From the NCBI GenBank assembly GCA_914767885.1, contig CAJZBQ010000024.1, positions 310,001 through 374,000 on the forward strand: a DNA stretch of 64,000 nt, given 5' to 3'. This document shows positions 9,898 to 20,934 of this stretch, piece by piece. The position numbers were made by a program, and so were the translations under genes. The notes beneath the pieces are model-generated. The model ran no database searches, was not told the origin of the DNA, and worked only from the letters and a program-made list of their open reading frames with translations. Position 1 is the first letter of the stretch, and each line of letters starts with the position of its first letter. This stretch comes from Blepharisma stoltei (taxonomy: Eukaryota; Ciliophora; Heterotrichea; Heterotrichida; Blepharismidae).

Positions 9898-10920
9898 ATG
9901 GACACGAAACAGATCGAAGAGACCAATCATTTGAAAGAAGACGTGTACACCTTAGCCATGTCACCTTTAATCGCGACGGCTCTTAATTCAATGCTTAGTT
10001 TTGACGTCCCCAAGCTTTTAGAAACCCCTAAATCAATTGATGAATTGGCTCAAGCCACCCTCTCAGTCAAGCACAAATTAGAGCGAACTTTACTGGCTCT
10101 TGAAGCTTTTGGCTACTTCTCTTATGACGAGCATTCCAAAACTTGGTCAAACTCTCCTAAGACCTCACTATTTTTAGACAAAAATTTTCGTGATGCGATT
10201 TATTTTTGTTGTGTCCCTTTTCAATACGAAATTTTGCTGAAGTTCAGTGATGCCCTACGATGTGACCAGTCTTCTTGCTATCTCCAATTTGGTAGAAATA
10301 TTTATGAGGAGCTAAGCCAACGGAGTTTAGACAAAAACTATTTTCATACAGGTCTCGGAGCTTATACCAAAATGTCAGGAGATGCTTTATTTGATACTAT
10401 AACATTGACTGGCTTAAATAAAGTTTTAGACGCAGGAGGTGGAGATGGTACTTTATTATGTGAATTGGCAAAGAGAAATCCAAATATAGAATGCACCGTT
10501 CTTGATATTCCTTCATTAAGTGAGCTAGCAACGAAGATTATAGAAAGTTATGGGCTTCAAGATAGAGTCAAATTTGTACCAGGAGATTTCAGACAAGAAA
10601 TACCAAGCGGATTTGACTGCATTTTATTCAAGCAGGCGCTTAATAGCTGAAGTGATGAAGTCGTTATAAAAATTTTGGAAAACTGCTATAAAGCTTTAGA
10701 AAATGGAAAAAAGCTAATTATTATCGAGCACGCAGTGGTAAAAAGTGATGAAAACTATCGAGAAGTTAGGTACTTAGATTTGATGGGAATATCAGAAATC
10801 GAGTCAAGGACGAGAAACCCGGAAGAATTCAAAATGGTTATTGAATATGCAGGATTTACAATTGAAAATATCAAGAGGCTTCAAGGTCAATATATGTTTG
10901 AAGCCGTAAAATCTGCTTAA
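9898..10920 (+). CDS. SAM-dependent O-methyltransferase (COMT / hydroxyindole type)
   Basis: 340 residues. An N-terminal helical dimerisation/winged-helix region (about 1-110, with SIDELAQATL) is followed by a Rossmann SAM domain: VLDAGGGDGTLLCELAKRNP (motif I), CTVLDIPSL (acidic end of beta-2), VKFVPGDFRQEIPSG, then FKQALNSWSDEVVIKIL. The last is the family's LHxWsDEe... block, and its Trp is TGA (10648-10650), one of the clearest proofs of the code change here. The usual His before the Trp is replaced by Asn-Ser, so the catalytic base may differ. The substrate cannot be told; small phenols or indoles are typical. It ends 19 bp before the convergent ATPase stop. Confidence 0.87.
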
Positions 10921-10939
10921 TATATTCGCTTAATTCTTA

Positions 10940-13900
10940 TTATTTCTTTATAAATAGATCTCTAACTTTTGCAGCATGCTTTTTCTTTTGCACTTTTTTT
11001 CTATAATGCATATCTGCCCAACTCACCAAATATTTTTCAAACATAAAGGCACATATTCCATAGCCTAAGCAAATTGCTGTTAAAATGTATCTAAAATTTC
11101 ATGGCAAGTAAGTCAGCTAAATATCCCTTACATCATATATATCTCGTATAATTTCTGCAGGATATAAAATTGAGTACAAAGTAAATGAAATAAGGGCAAG
11201 TAGCACAAGAGTAAACCAAAAATTCGTGTACATTGCTTTTTTTCAAGGTTTTCCAATATTAAAATTGAAGCAGACTACTTCATATTCAAACCAGCTCACA
11301 AGAAATAGAACAGTGTTCGGATCACAATGGAAAAAATCAGTAATTGGCTCTCCTGGCTTATAGTCATTTGGTTTAAAAAATGCCATTTCATTTGCTATAA
11401 AATATGTGAGGATCTGAGTAATAGTTTCCAATGCAGTTTGCCCTATAACTGACGTTAAAACTGCGACTGACATAAGTGAAGCTGTAGGGTGTCTTTTTGA
11501 TAGTTTATGATATGGCCCTGTTTTACTCATAGTAATAGCTAATGGAAGCATGGTAACCATGTCAAAAGTTACGAATTGGTTGTTAGTAAGGCAAGACCCC
11601 ATAGAATAAAGCATGCTCACTGTGATAAATTGGATTGTGGAGTAGAGGAACATAAATTTGAAGCATTGGGTAGACGTTGTTAAGGCACATCTGCCTTCTT
11701 TTAGAACTGTAATTACACAAGAAATATCAGAAATCTGAGAAGTAAATGGTGCAGCAATAGAAGCTTCTTTTTCGCTTACTCCCCCCCCCCCCTCCGTGAG
11801 CGAACAAAAAAATTTTGTTCGCTCACGGAGGGGGGTTAATTTTTTTTTTTAAAAAAAATTTATATATAAATTTTATAAAAAAAATATTTTTTTCGAAATT
11901 TAAAAAAATCTTAATTTGCAAAAATTGGGAAGCAAATATTAATTTAATTTGCAAAATTTATGTTTTAAAACGCAATTTGTTTAAAATTAAACAGAATTAG
12001 CTCTAGATTTCATTATACTAATTATCACTTATATATCAAAATTTTTTTCCATTAAAATTTTTTCTATTAAAAAAAATTTTTGTTCACTCACGGAGGGTGG
12101 GTTTTTGGTCAAAAAATGGCGATTTTTCTAATGGTTTTGTTCGCTCACGGAGGGGGGGGGGGAGTTAATGAAATTCCTATGTCAGCTGACTTTAAGGCTC
12201 CACAGTCATTAGCGCCATCCCCACACATGCCTATAAGATAGCCTAGTTTTTGAATTCTTTCTACTAGAAGAGTTTTGTGTTCAGGCGACATCCTTGCAAA
12301 AACTCTGCATTTTTCCAATACAATTTTAAATCCAATTACTGAGTCAGGATCTCCTTGATCTGACAGTTTTGCCATGTGAGCTAAAGAAGCCCCAGTAAGT
12401 GCTAGTGCATAGTTTGCTTCAAATCCCTGATTCCTTCAAGGGGGCTCAGCTTTTAATTCATGCTCCTCTGAGTCTCCTTCATGATAAGTTGACCTAAAAA
12501 CCTGCCATAATAGCCTTTCTCCATGCATTTCTCCTAAATATACAGTAAACTCAGGGTCAATCATCGTGCATTCTCTAGCTACAGAAATTCCGGTCAGCAC
12601 AGCATCTCCTGTAGACATGATTGTTTTTATTCCAACTTTATGTAAATTTCTAATTACTGGCATTGTTTGTGGCTTTAACTCTTTAAACCTATTAACATTT
12701 ATCGAGAAGGCTTCTGTAATTCCTGAAGGACTTTCTCCGCTCGTAACGCCCCCTTCATCTGCTCGCCAGTTCGCATGCAACCTTATAAGGGAAGCTCCTA
12801 TCGGACGAAAGCCTTCACTCGTCATCCGTAGCTTGATGAGTTGTACTGTCATGCAGCAAATTTCAAAATGGTTGAATTTTCTGGTCAGATCTGGCCAAAA
12901 TGGAATTCCGAGGCCCAGAGCATAACTCCTGATTTTATGCTCCGGATTTGCAGGACAAATACCATTGGTCTGCTGAAAACCCTTTCAAACTCTCTGGCCC
13001 ATTTCCCTCAAAGGCAAAAAATATGGATTTGGAGTAAAGCTTGCGGTCAGCTAGCCCGACATTGCGCTTTACCCAAACTTCCTTAAGGTCCTCGCGCACC
13101 TGTGGATGCCAGCTATATTAGTTAAAAGAGTGCCCTGGCTCGCCCATTTTAATATATAAGCTTGTTGCTTTAGCTTGTTCTGTAAAATAATTAGCCCAAG
13201 GAAAGTCAAATTGGTTTCTAATTCTTCTAACTTTTGTGACTTTAAGTCAGAATATTTGATAGGAGGAAGTTCTTTATAAGCACAAGCAAGCACTCTGTAT
13301 CCTGCACATGTATAATTTCCTAATATAATTTTTATATCACTTGATATTGAGCTCGGCAAGCATTTTTCTATAACAACTTCAGGAGCACCTTTCATATAAA
13401 ACTGGAAAGAACTTTCTTTCAAATTTTTTGTTATCACACCCATTCGTTTTAGCTTAGACGTAAAATGAAAAGTATGCAAAATTCCAAGCTCATAAGGAGC
13501 TTCAATCATGCTTATCACATTTCCTTCTTCATCAAAAACAGGAGGGCTTTCAGATTCTTCTTTAGGCTTCACTACAGCTTTGACAGCAGGCTCATAAATT
13601 TCTTCGTCAGGCTCTTCAAATATCCATCTGGTGCTGTTAAATATTTGTAAATCTTGAGTGTCACCTACAAGTTTTTGGTCTATTGTTGTTAATGAGTGGC
13701 AAGAAGCCATGCATTCTACCAAATTTTTTGAATTTTTTTCGATCAATTGTGGATTATCACATAAAGCGTCCATTTTATTATCATTGCAAGGCTGAATGCC
13801 TACTAAAATCATACCATCTTCAGTCAAGGTTCCTGTCTTATCAAAGCAATAAATATCAATTTTCCCAGCCACATTTACACGAGGAGGGGCAATGCAGAAA

Positions 13901-15810
13901 ATATGGCTTTTTCGCAAGCGACTAATAGCAAAAGCTGTTCCTACATTCATACATGCTGGGAGAGATGGAGGAACTGTGATAGTTATTAAATCCAAGCATC
14001 GAACCCATACTTGGTCTAATGGAATTCCTATATAAATCATAATAGTTAGTTAGTTAGTTTTAAAAGGCCATACGTGGGCGAATCAGCGGACCTCAACACC
14101 TCAGCTCGAAAGACGACTCCAGGTCGGGTTCTGATGTGGCCATACTCCCAGGCCCGACGCCATCTTGATTTCTGGTCAAAACCACCTGTCCAAGGGATCA
14201 GCTCCTTTGGACAGAGCCACTTCTGTCTGAGTGCCCCGATGGTCCCGATGAAGGAAGACCATGTGATAGGAAAAACCTGTCTAGCCCATCTGGCAGGGAC
14301 AGGGAAAACCTTCGGGGGAGAAATAAAACTTCCTCTTCGGCACGGCTTCCCCACAACTGAAGGCCTACTTAGGACAGGAATGAGACCTGTATCTTCAGCT
14401 TCATCAGCAATGGGTCCTACCAGCTCCATAGGAGGTGCGCCTCGGAGTCCAATTTCCGTCAACGTCACCATTTTATTTCTAAATCATAATAGGCATGCAT
14501 ATTAAAAACCCAGTGATCGCGATAATGGAAAGAACCCCAACAAAAAGCATTGAGTCTCTATAGAATTTAAATTTATTTGGCTTTGGGAATAGGATTGATC
14601 TTACCATTTTTCCTTTCATAGTGGAGAAACCAATACGAGTAACAATGCCAAGAACATTGGCTCCCCCATAGTTGCGTGTTTGAATTACCTTGGTGCCTTC
14701 ATATAAGCTATGTCGCTTATCATATTCTATGCTATAAATTGGCTCGTCCAGATAAGGCAATGGATCTTTGATGACTGGTACTGACTCGCCAGTAAGAGTG
14801 CCTTCGTCAATTATACAGCCGCCAGATATAAGCACCACATCGCAAGGAATTTCACAGCCTTGAGGGATTTGAATTAGATCGCCAGGCACTAGTTCTGGGC
14901 TTTCGACGTTTTTTCAGCTTCCTTCTCTAACTTCTTCTCCAGTAAATTTTATAAATTTTCAATATTTTTTTTTTTTTTAAAATTGCTCTTTAATAATAAT
15001 TATAAAAATTATCTGACAGCATGCAGTTCATTTTATTGATTATTACAATAATAAGAAAGCTTTTAAGGTTTCGACTATTAAATTAATAAGAGTAAGTACA
15101 TTTATATTAATGCTGCGCTTGGCAAGGCTATGAATTGCACTCATCGATTTTCTTGTTTGATATACACTTGTTCCTAATGAAATTAACGTAATACAAATAA
15201 TAGCCCCCGAGAAATAAAAATATTGTTCAAAGTACCACACTCCTACGCTGAAAACCTGAAAAATATAAAACGGATGCAGCACTTCTTCTCATATAAGTTT
15301 TGGAATTGTCTTCAGCGGGACAATAATTTGGCATGACCCAAAAAGGGATTTTAATTCAACAATTTCTTCATTTTCGATATACCCATGGCTATATTTATCA
15401 ATTATTTTTTTATATCCCAAGCTTATATCAAAATAAAGTGGCTGGAATTCTTTTCCATCAAAATAATACTGCAAATAATGATGCTGAAAGGTCTGAATGG
15501 TCCCTAATATTTTAGAATGCTTTATTGCTGTCGGAATAAACTCTAAAAAATACTGAGATTTTACTAGGAGGTGTGTGGCCTCTGCCGGGCCAGATCTAGA
15601 AAATCGGAATGCGATATGAAAATTTAGAAATCAGCGATCAATTAAAAAGAGTATCCCACATGTTAGAATGACCAGAATCCAAAATAGTAGACCACGAATT
15701 TTACTGTATCGGTAAGGCTCTATATATTGGATTATTGAGTCTTCATCAGCATCTCTATTATTGATTGATAATATTTTTAAATAATTAAAATCTCCTCGTC
15801 CTTGCAACAT
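10940..15810 (-). CDS. P5-type (ATP13A-like) P-type ATPase, with four insertions and one intron
   Basis: Removing an IES (14952-15098), two retroposons (collapsed at their target duplications), a MITE (11777-12167) and a 15-nt intron leaves exactly 1126 codons. N-terminus: [19 protein letters not shown], a membrane-embedded hairpin as in P5[32 protein letters not shown] and [12 protein letters not shown] form the actuator region; [16 protein letters not shown] is the P5 PPALP-type M4; [13 protein letters not shown] holds the phosphorylated Asp; [16 protein letters not shown] then [14 protein letters not shown] is the hinge. C-terminal helices end VRDLFIKK. P5B pumps export polyamines from lysosomes or vacuoles; P5A moves ER transmembrane helices. 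The general features favour P5B, not proven. Confidence 0.9.
11117..11131 (-). other. 15-nt intron in P5 ATPase
   Basis: Minus-strand GTAAGGGATATTTAG. It joins IYD to LTYLPWNFRY near the C-terminus, and contains the only in-frame TAG there. Confidence 0.85.
11777..12167 (-). mobile_element. Full-length MITE/IES inside P5 ATPase hinge
   Basis: Borders TA 11777-11778 and TA 12166-12167. The left end is a hairpin: CTCCGTGAGCGAACAAAA and its inverse. The right end has two direct copies of TTCNCTCACGGAGG. It splits DIGISL from [11 protein letters not shown]. Removing 389 bp, leaving one TA, restores ISLSEKEA in frame. It is nearly identical to the copy at 37664-38054. Confidence 0.93.
12681..13161 (-). 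mobile_element. GC-rich retroposon in P5 ATPase (between M4-P domain and hinge)
   Basis: Oriented minus: head TATATTAAAATGGGCGAGCC. Flanking duplications are TTGTGGCTTTAACT (about 12667-12680) and TTGTTGCTTTAGCT (13162-13175), 14 bp with two mismatches. It separates [11 protein letters not shown] from [17 protein letters not shown]. Collapsing the duplication removes 495 bp and keeps frame. Confidence 0.8.
14044..14479 (-). mobile_element. GC-rich retroposon in P5 ATPase, perfect 11-bp target duplication
   Basis: Minus orientation: head GAAATAAAATGGTGACG, tail AACTAACTAACTA. Flanks TAAATCATAAT at 14033-14043 and 14480-14490. Collapsing them joins FLICMPIM to [11 protein letters not shown]. 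It shares its head region with the copy at 31324-31711 (CAATTTCCGTCAACG). Confidence 0.87.
14952..15098 (-). mobile_element. IES (147 bp) in P5 ATPase actuator domain
   Basis: AT-rich with in-frame stops. Removing TA 15097-15098 to TA 14950-14951 joins SININ to [13 protein letters not shown] in frame. No MITE ends are visible. Borders are inferred from the protein. Confidence 0.6.
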
Positions 15811-16380
15811 GTTAATTGAGAACTACCTTGGCTTTGAGCAGCAAGTCGGCAGTTACACGATCCTTAGAACTTCCTTCGCCTCCAGCCCCGTAGAACTCTT
15901 TTTCCCACTACCCCGCGCCACTGAATAGTGTCTCTGTTGCGCAAGCCCTCAGAGGATCATAAATTTCCATTCACTGAGCCCATGCAAGAAATAACCCCTT
16001 TACTAGGACTCGCCGTTTTAAATTGTTCACCTCTATGGATTTTGCATATAACTCGTTGTGGATAAGGATTAATAAGTGGAGAGTTTAAACTGGAATTCTT
16101 TTCATTGGTGATATCCATTATAATGCGCCAGAAACGTGATTAATTCAAAGAATAAAGATGCATTCTATAAATCGGATTTTTGGCTGTGAAACTGTATCAG
16201 AAATCAAGCAATTAAGAGTTATAAGGATTATCTATAACAGCTTCAGCTAAGAAAGTATAATTATACTAAAAATGGAGCTATAAATTTGGCTTATTTGTTT
16301 TGCGACTATTTTCTTTAAAATTTCTTTCAAAATGCTAGATTCCACCTCTTTTAGTATTTCCCATAATAATTCGAACTAAT
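15811..16380. other. Intergenic with a GC-rich block, possible retroposon
   Basis: From about 15815 to 16030 the sequence is GC-rich, unlike the flanks. On the minus strand it opens TTTAAAACGGCGAGTCC, resembling a retroposon head, and ends beside CAATTAAC. A clear target duplication is not visible. It touches the start codon of the P5 ATPase. 16031-16380 is AT-rich with nothing recognised. Confidence 0.4.
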
Positions 16381-17590
16381 ATGGTTTGGTTGTTTCTTTC
16401 CTTTCTCCTCTCCATTTCAGCTAAAGATATCAGAGCTGATACATATAGCGCGTACCTCTTTATAGATATTTAAGGACAATTACTTTTAAAAAGAAAAAAT
16501 TTGATTTAAAATTAAAAAATTATCTTATATCTCCAGTTTTAAATTTGACTTTTCAGAATATTTTAAAATGCCAAAATGAATGCTTCTTTTAATGTATTTT
16601 TCCCCCCCGAAACCAATATTAAGCAAGGAGCTATATCTAGTAAACCTAGACGACGCTCCAGAAGCTCGTTGGAGAAATGTAATTGAAGGCAAACTTCTTC
16701 AAATGAAATCTTTTATCAAGTATATTGAAGATGAAGTTGGCTCAGGCGAAATCATGACCGCTGCAGCACTCCTTAAACTTGCCCACCTTGAAGAGAGCCA
16801 GAAAAAAGAACTAGAAGGAATCTCCAAGCTTTCAGGTTTCAGCTACAACACCATTTTGGTGCTTAATTTCATGTATGAGTTTTACTCATCATGCACATCA
16901 ATAGTAGTAAATACACCAGACCACCATGTATTATTTGGCAGAAATCTAGACTATGACTACGCAAAATACATAAACAAGCTAGTTGTGGAGGTTGATTTTA
17001 TTAAAAATGGGAAGCTTGCTTTCAAGGCTGTAACTATGGCTGGATTCATTGGAATCCTTACTGGGGTGAAGCCAAATGGGTTTGCAATTTCACTTAACCA
17101 AAGGACTATGCATGACAGTGCTAAATTTTGGGAGTCACTTTCTATTGTGTCTGGGCATACAGCTTCAGCTTTTGCTATAAGGACCGCATTTGAAGCCAAA
17201 AACACTTATCAGGAAGCCAAAAACTACTTAAAAAATGTCCCATTAATTGCAGGGAGCTATTTTACTATTGGAGGAGTCAACGAAAATGAAGGTGCTGTAA
17301 TCACCAGAAGCAGAAATTATGCTGCTGATGTGTGGGAGATGAATGAGAAAAGATGGTTTTTAGTGCAAACTAATTATGATCATTGGCTTGTCCATCCAAA
17401 AAGTGATGATAGATACCATCCAGCTGTTGATATTATTGAAAAAGCTGGGGAAGGAAACGTGGATAAAGGAGTCTTATTTAAAGTCCTCGGAACTCCTCCA
17501 GTGCTGGAAATTGATAATTCTACTATCCATTCTACTGTGATGAATCCTTATACAGGAGAGCTTGACAACTGGGTAAGAATTTATGAGTAA
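16381..17590 (+). CDS. Acid ceramidase / NAAA-type lysosomal amidase
   Basis: Removing a 142-bp IES (16453-16594) gives 355 residues, close to human NAAA (359). Signal peptide MVWLFLSFLLSISAKD. Then PPKPILSKELYLVNLDDAPE with EARW, matching the alpha-subunit start. The N-terminal nucleophile Cys is in SCTSIVVNTPDHHVLFGRNL; the preceding residues are the autocleavage site of the precursor. RNLDYDYAKYINKLVVEVDF and GSYFTIGGVNENEGAVITRS follow, then LVQTNYDHW, all in family order. The enzyme hydrolyses the amide bond of ceramide or N-acylethanolamines at acid pH, in lysosomes or food vacuoles. Ceramidase versus NAAA specificity cannot be told from sequence. Confidence 0.9.
16453..16594 (+). mobile_element. 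IES (142 bp) after the signal peptide of the amidase gene
   Basis: TA at 16453-16454 and 16595-16596, both in codon positions 1-2, so removal gives SAYFSPPKP in frame. It holds several in-frame stops. No terminal repeat is seen. Confidence 0.6.
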
Positions 17591-17675
17591 TAAAATTAAT
17601 TAGACCAAAAATATATAAATAATCCAATCTGATCCTATTTTCTTAATATTTCAGCAAATTCAGTTTAACATCTCC

Positions 17676-17967
17676 TAACTCCCTCCCCCGTGAGCGAACA
17701 AAACCGTTGGAAAAATCCCTATTTTTTGACCAAAAGCCCACACTCAGTGAGCGAAAAAAAATTTTGATATATAAATGATAATTATTATAATGAATCTCTA
17801 GCTAATTCCGTTTAATTTTAAACGCCTTGCAGTTTAAAACATAAATTTTATAAATTAAATTACATTTTTACTTTTCAATTTTTACAAATTCGAAATTTTG
17901 AGAAAAAAATTAACCCTCCTCGGCGAGCGAACAAGATTTTTTTGTTCGCTCACAGAGGGGGAGAGTA
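17676..17967. mobile_element. MITE/IES, GTGAGCGAACAAAA family, reverse orientation
   Basis: Left end TAACTCCCTCCCCCGTGAGC, right end TTCGCTCACAGAGGGGGAGAGTA. Intergenic, about 85 bp after the amidase stop and 110 bp before the phosphatase start. Confidence 0.82.
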
Positions 17968-18074
17968 AGCTTAATAGACTTCTGTTTTAAATCATTTTTC
18001 TTCTTTCAAACAACCTCCATTTAAATTCCTTTTCTTTTTTTATAATTCCCCATAGCATTTCCTTATTTGAAATC

Positions 18075-18907
18075 ATGAAAGCTTTATCAGAAGACGAACA
18101 ACTTGAAGCCATCGATAGGGTAAATTCTGCATCAAGCAGTGCTGACCAACAAGAGCTTGAGCAAATAATTACTCAAGTTCTCCCAGATCCTGTAACCCCA
18201 AAGCTGCAAGTTTGAAAATTCATCTCAAATTTGTGTTCTTGCTTTGCTCCAGTCTACAAGCCAAACCCTGAAAGAACCAAGGAATGCTGGCTCGCTCCAC
18301 AAACTCCGAAACAGTTTGGCAAGAAAACGCTGGTTTTGGATTTAGATGAAACTTTGGTGCACAGCAGCTTTAATCCGAATCCGACCAGTGATATTATAAT
18401 ACAGGTAGACATAAACGGTATGAATCACTTTGTGTATATTCTCAAAAGACCTGGGGTTAATCAATTTTTGGAAGCCCTTGCTGATGATTATGAAATAATA
18501 TTTTTTATTGGCTAAGGCTGATGGATAGAATATAAATAATTTTTTATAATTTGTGCAAGAAATAGGGTCACTTATTTCCTATTTTAAGTGCTGTTTAGTG
18601 GTAAAGCATAATTTACACAGCTAGTTTATCAAAATATGCAAGTCCTTTGCTAGATTTAATTGATAAAAAGAAAGTTATCAGCGGAAGACTATATAGACAG
18701 CACTGTACCTTTTTTAATGGAACCTATGTTAAAGATTTATCTTTACTAGGAAGAGACTTAGAAAGCGTCGTAATTGTTGATAACTCTCCAATAGCTTATA
18801 GCTTTAATCCAGATAACGCAATTCCGATCTCTTCATGGTTTGAGGATCCAAATGATAGAGAATTATTTGATTTAATTCCAATTCTAAAAGCTTTGCTCCC
18901 TCCTTAA
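18075..18907 (+). CDS. SCP/FCP-type CTD phosphatase (HAD family), interrupted by an IES
   Basis: N-terminal acidic tail with one TGA read as Trp (QVWKFISN). The HAD domain opens LVLDLDETLVHSS, the DxDxT catalytic motif; KRPGVNQFLEAL follows. After an insertion come TASLSKYASPLLD, GRLYRQHCTFFNGTYVKDLS, GRDLESVVIVDNSP (the second acidic pair) and NAIPISSWFEDPND. This is the full SCP/CTDSP order. These enzymes remove phosphate from Ser5 of the RNA polymerase II tail or from related substrates. About 244 residues after IES removal, matching small CTD phosphatases. The junction at FFI...TASL is not cleanly resolved (see the IES entry). Confidence 0.88.
18506..18623 (+). mobile_element. IES in CTD phosphatase, borders ambiguous
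   Basis: In-frame stops interrupt the frame between EIIFF and TASLSKYA. Two TA pairs keep the frame: 18513 to 18614 (adds IGY before TASL) and 18506 to 18622 (loses TA of TASL). The conserved TASL favours the first. Neither matches the family exactly. Confidence 0.55.
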
Positions 18908-18939
18908 AATTGAACAAAATATTGATTGAATCTCCAAAT

Positions 18940-19168
18940 TAACCCACCTTTTAAATTGAAAAAAAATTGCAAAGTAATATTTATTATTTAAATAGCTTTG
19001 ATAAAAATATAATGTCACCAAAAATTTACCATGAATTATTATATTTTAAATGAGAGAGTGTAATTAGAAATCAATTAAACAGAGGAAATATAAATATTTA
19101 AAATAAAATCAATTCCCCTAAAATTGGAAAATAACTTTTTTGTTAAAATTTAAAGGAGAGAGAAGTTA
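18940..19168. mobile_element. MITE/IES with AATTGGAAC-type ends (second family)
   Basis: Left TAACCCACCTTTTAAATTG, right AAATTTAAAGGAGAGAGAAGTTA. The ends resemble those of the copies at 44613-44885 and 62503-62857. The core is AT-rich. It follows the phosphatase stop by 33 bp. Confidence 0.65.
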
Positions 19169-19242
19169 GCAAAAGAAAGCAGCATTCCTAACACCTTGAG
19201 AGAATTGAAACAGAGAAAACTTGAAATTACTTTGAATAACCT

Positions 19243-19393
19243 GATGGAGTTGTGTGGTGGGAAAAATCTTCAGCAGCAAGTCAATGATGAACCAAAACGA
19301 AGTGAGCACAATTCTGCGCAAGATCGCAACAGGGCATATTTCAATTCTCCTATGGGCTCTCAAGCAGAGAAAATCCATTTTAATTTTGAGTAA
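19243..19393 (+). CDS. Possible small protein, weak
   Basis: A polar frame MELCGGKNLQQQVNDEPK to KIHFNFE, 49 residues from the first ATG. The frame is open further upstream (to the MITE border) without an ATG, so a longer gene whose start lies across the MITE is possible. No family recognised. It is convergent with NudC. Confidence 0.3.
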
Positions 19394-19471
19394 AATTTTT
19401 TCAATATAAAAATAATAGTTTATTTTATTTTATTTTTACTTGAAATTTTATTATAGTTATCGCTATTTATC

Positions 19472-20549
19472 TTAATCATCAACCTCTTCTATTTTTCCTT
19501 CTTGGCTTTCTTTTGATGCTGGCTTTGCTAGCGTTCCTAATTTACTAATATCAAAAGGCTGTCCAGCATAAGGTGAGCTATCCCACATTTTCTTTAGTGC
19601 TTCTTGTGCTTTCTCTTCATCACTAGTAGGCAGTCCTTTTAATTTTCTATCATGCTCATACATGACCTTTCTAATTCCCATTTGTGTTTCTTCATCATAT
19701 TCATCAACTCTTCTACTTGTATCCACTGTTTTTGGGTCAATTTCACTATCACCCAGAATGACACATTTCCATACAGAATCTTTAGCTTTTTCTAGAGTAA
19801 TTACTAGAGCTCCATCGTCAATGGTCCAATAGCACCTTTCTTTATGAACGTAGTCGTATAGCTCACCATTTAATACTGGATCTTGTCCTTTAATTTGAAT
19901 GAATATTTTTTTGGCATCGAATTTTACATTTATATCTCTAGCTTTGGCTCCTTTAGGCAAGTCTATTTGTATAGGGGTTTTCCTTATATGCCCGATAAGG
20001 GCCGTGGGTTCTCCGTGGAATCCCTCTGTTGCTTTGACCAATTCACTGGTTGGTTCAGCCAGCAGAGGGATTCCACGGAGAACCCACGGCCCTTATCGGG
20101 CTATATAGGGAAAACACCTATAGAGTGATATCGTTTAAATCTTGGCTTCATTTGTATTTTTCTGTAGCTGCACCATTATATGTGCTGATACTGGAGTCAA
20201 CTATGACAGGCTTGGGAACAGATTTTTCTTCGATTTTCTTTTCTTCAGTCTGCTTAGGCTCTTCTTTGATTTCTTCAACTTTTTCTTCAGTTTTTGGCTC
20301 TGGTTTTGGAGCTGGAGGTTTTGGAACAAATGGATGCTCTCTATTGTAATCTTCTCTGTGATGTTTGTAAATGCTTCATATCAATTGTTCTGCATGACCT
20401 GGTAAAAATCCAACAGGGTCTCCAGGGTTGGCTAGCACAAAAAAGTCAGTCCTTCGCTTGAGAAACCCAAAGAATTCGTTAAGAATAGCTTGGATTCCGC
20501 CCATATCTTGTGCCATCATGAAAAGCATGTCATCGTATTTTCCAGACAT
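19472..20549 (-). CDS. NudC nuclear-migration protein, with a foldback IES
   Basis: Removing the 151-bp IES leaves 309 codons (308 residues). N-terminus MSGKYDDMLFMMAQDMGG and FLKRRTDFF is the NudC N-domain; a Pro/Glu/Lys linker (PKPPAPKPEPKTEEK) follows. The CS domain begins KYKWSQDLNDITL and continues QIDLPKGAKARDINVKFD; ERCYWTIDDGALVITLEK is its core. DEETQMGIRKVMYEHDRKL and PTSDEEKAQEALKKM are the conserved C-terminal helices. NudC is an Hsp90 co-chaperone acting with dynein/LIS1 and with WD40 proteins. The IES lies within the CS domain. One Trp in the N-domain (LIWSIYKH) is TGA. Confidence 0.92.
19970..20122 (-). mobile_element. Foldback IES with about 60-bp arms inside NudC
   Basis: The arms run roughly 19971-20034 and 20060-20120 and are near-perfect inverted repeats (for example CCGATAAGGGCCGTGGG and its complement), separated by a spacer of about 30 bp. 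TA 19970-19971 and TA 20121-20122 bound it. Removal joins NDITL to QIDLPKG. The arms are GC-rich, unlike the MITEs. Confidence 0.9.
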
Positions 20550-20600
20550 TTTTAATTATTTATTGCGAACAACTATTTAGTGCAAGCTAAGACTAATTTT

Positions 20601-20901
20601 TAACTTCCCCCTCTCCCTCTGAGCGAACAAAAAATGTTTGTTCGCTCACGGATGAAGATTAATTTTTATTTTAATAAATTTTTATAGTAATTTTATTTTC
20701 CGAAACTAAAAAAAAAATCCCAATTTGTAAAAATTGGAAAGTTAAATTAATTTAAAATTTATGTTTTAAATGCAAGCCAACAGAATTAGCTACATTAATT
20801 ATCACTTATATCAAAAAAAATTCTTGCTCTCGTAAAGTGGTTTTTTGACCAAAAAATAGGGATTTTTCCAATAGTTTTGTTAGCTCATGTAAGGAGGGGT
20901 A
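20601..20901. mobile_element. Degenerate MITE/IES, GTGAGCGAACAAAA family
   Basis: Left TAACTTCCCCCTCTCCCTCTG with GAGCGAACAAAA, then the inverse GTTCGCTCACGGATG. Right end GTTAGCTCATGTAAGGAGGGGTA. Intergenic between NudC and the next gene. Confidence 0.75.
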
Positions 20902-20934
20902 ATAATAAAATTTATTTATAGTTTACTTTCTTAA

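Noticed and set aside
14046-14505. Overlapping open frames on both strands, 141-143 codons
   Set aside because: GC-rich retroposon sequence has few stops. They do not resemble a known protein and sit between two halves of the P5 ATPase.
19166-19378. 70-codon minus-strand frame
   Set aside because: Hydrophobic antisense shadow of a polar plus-strand frame; no start context and no match.
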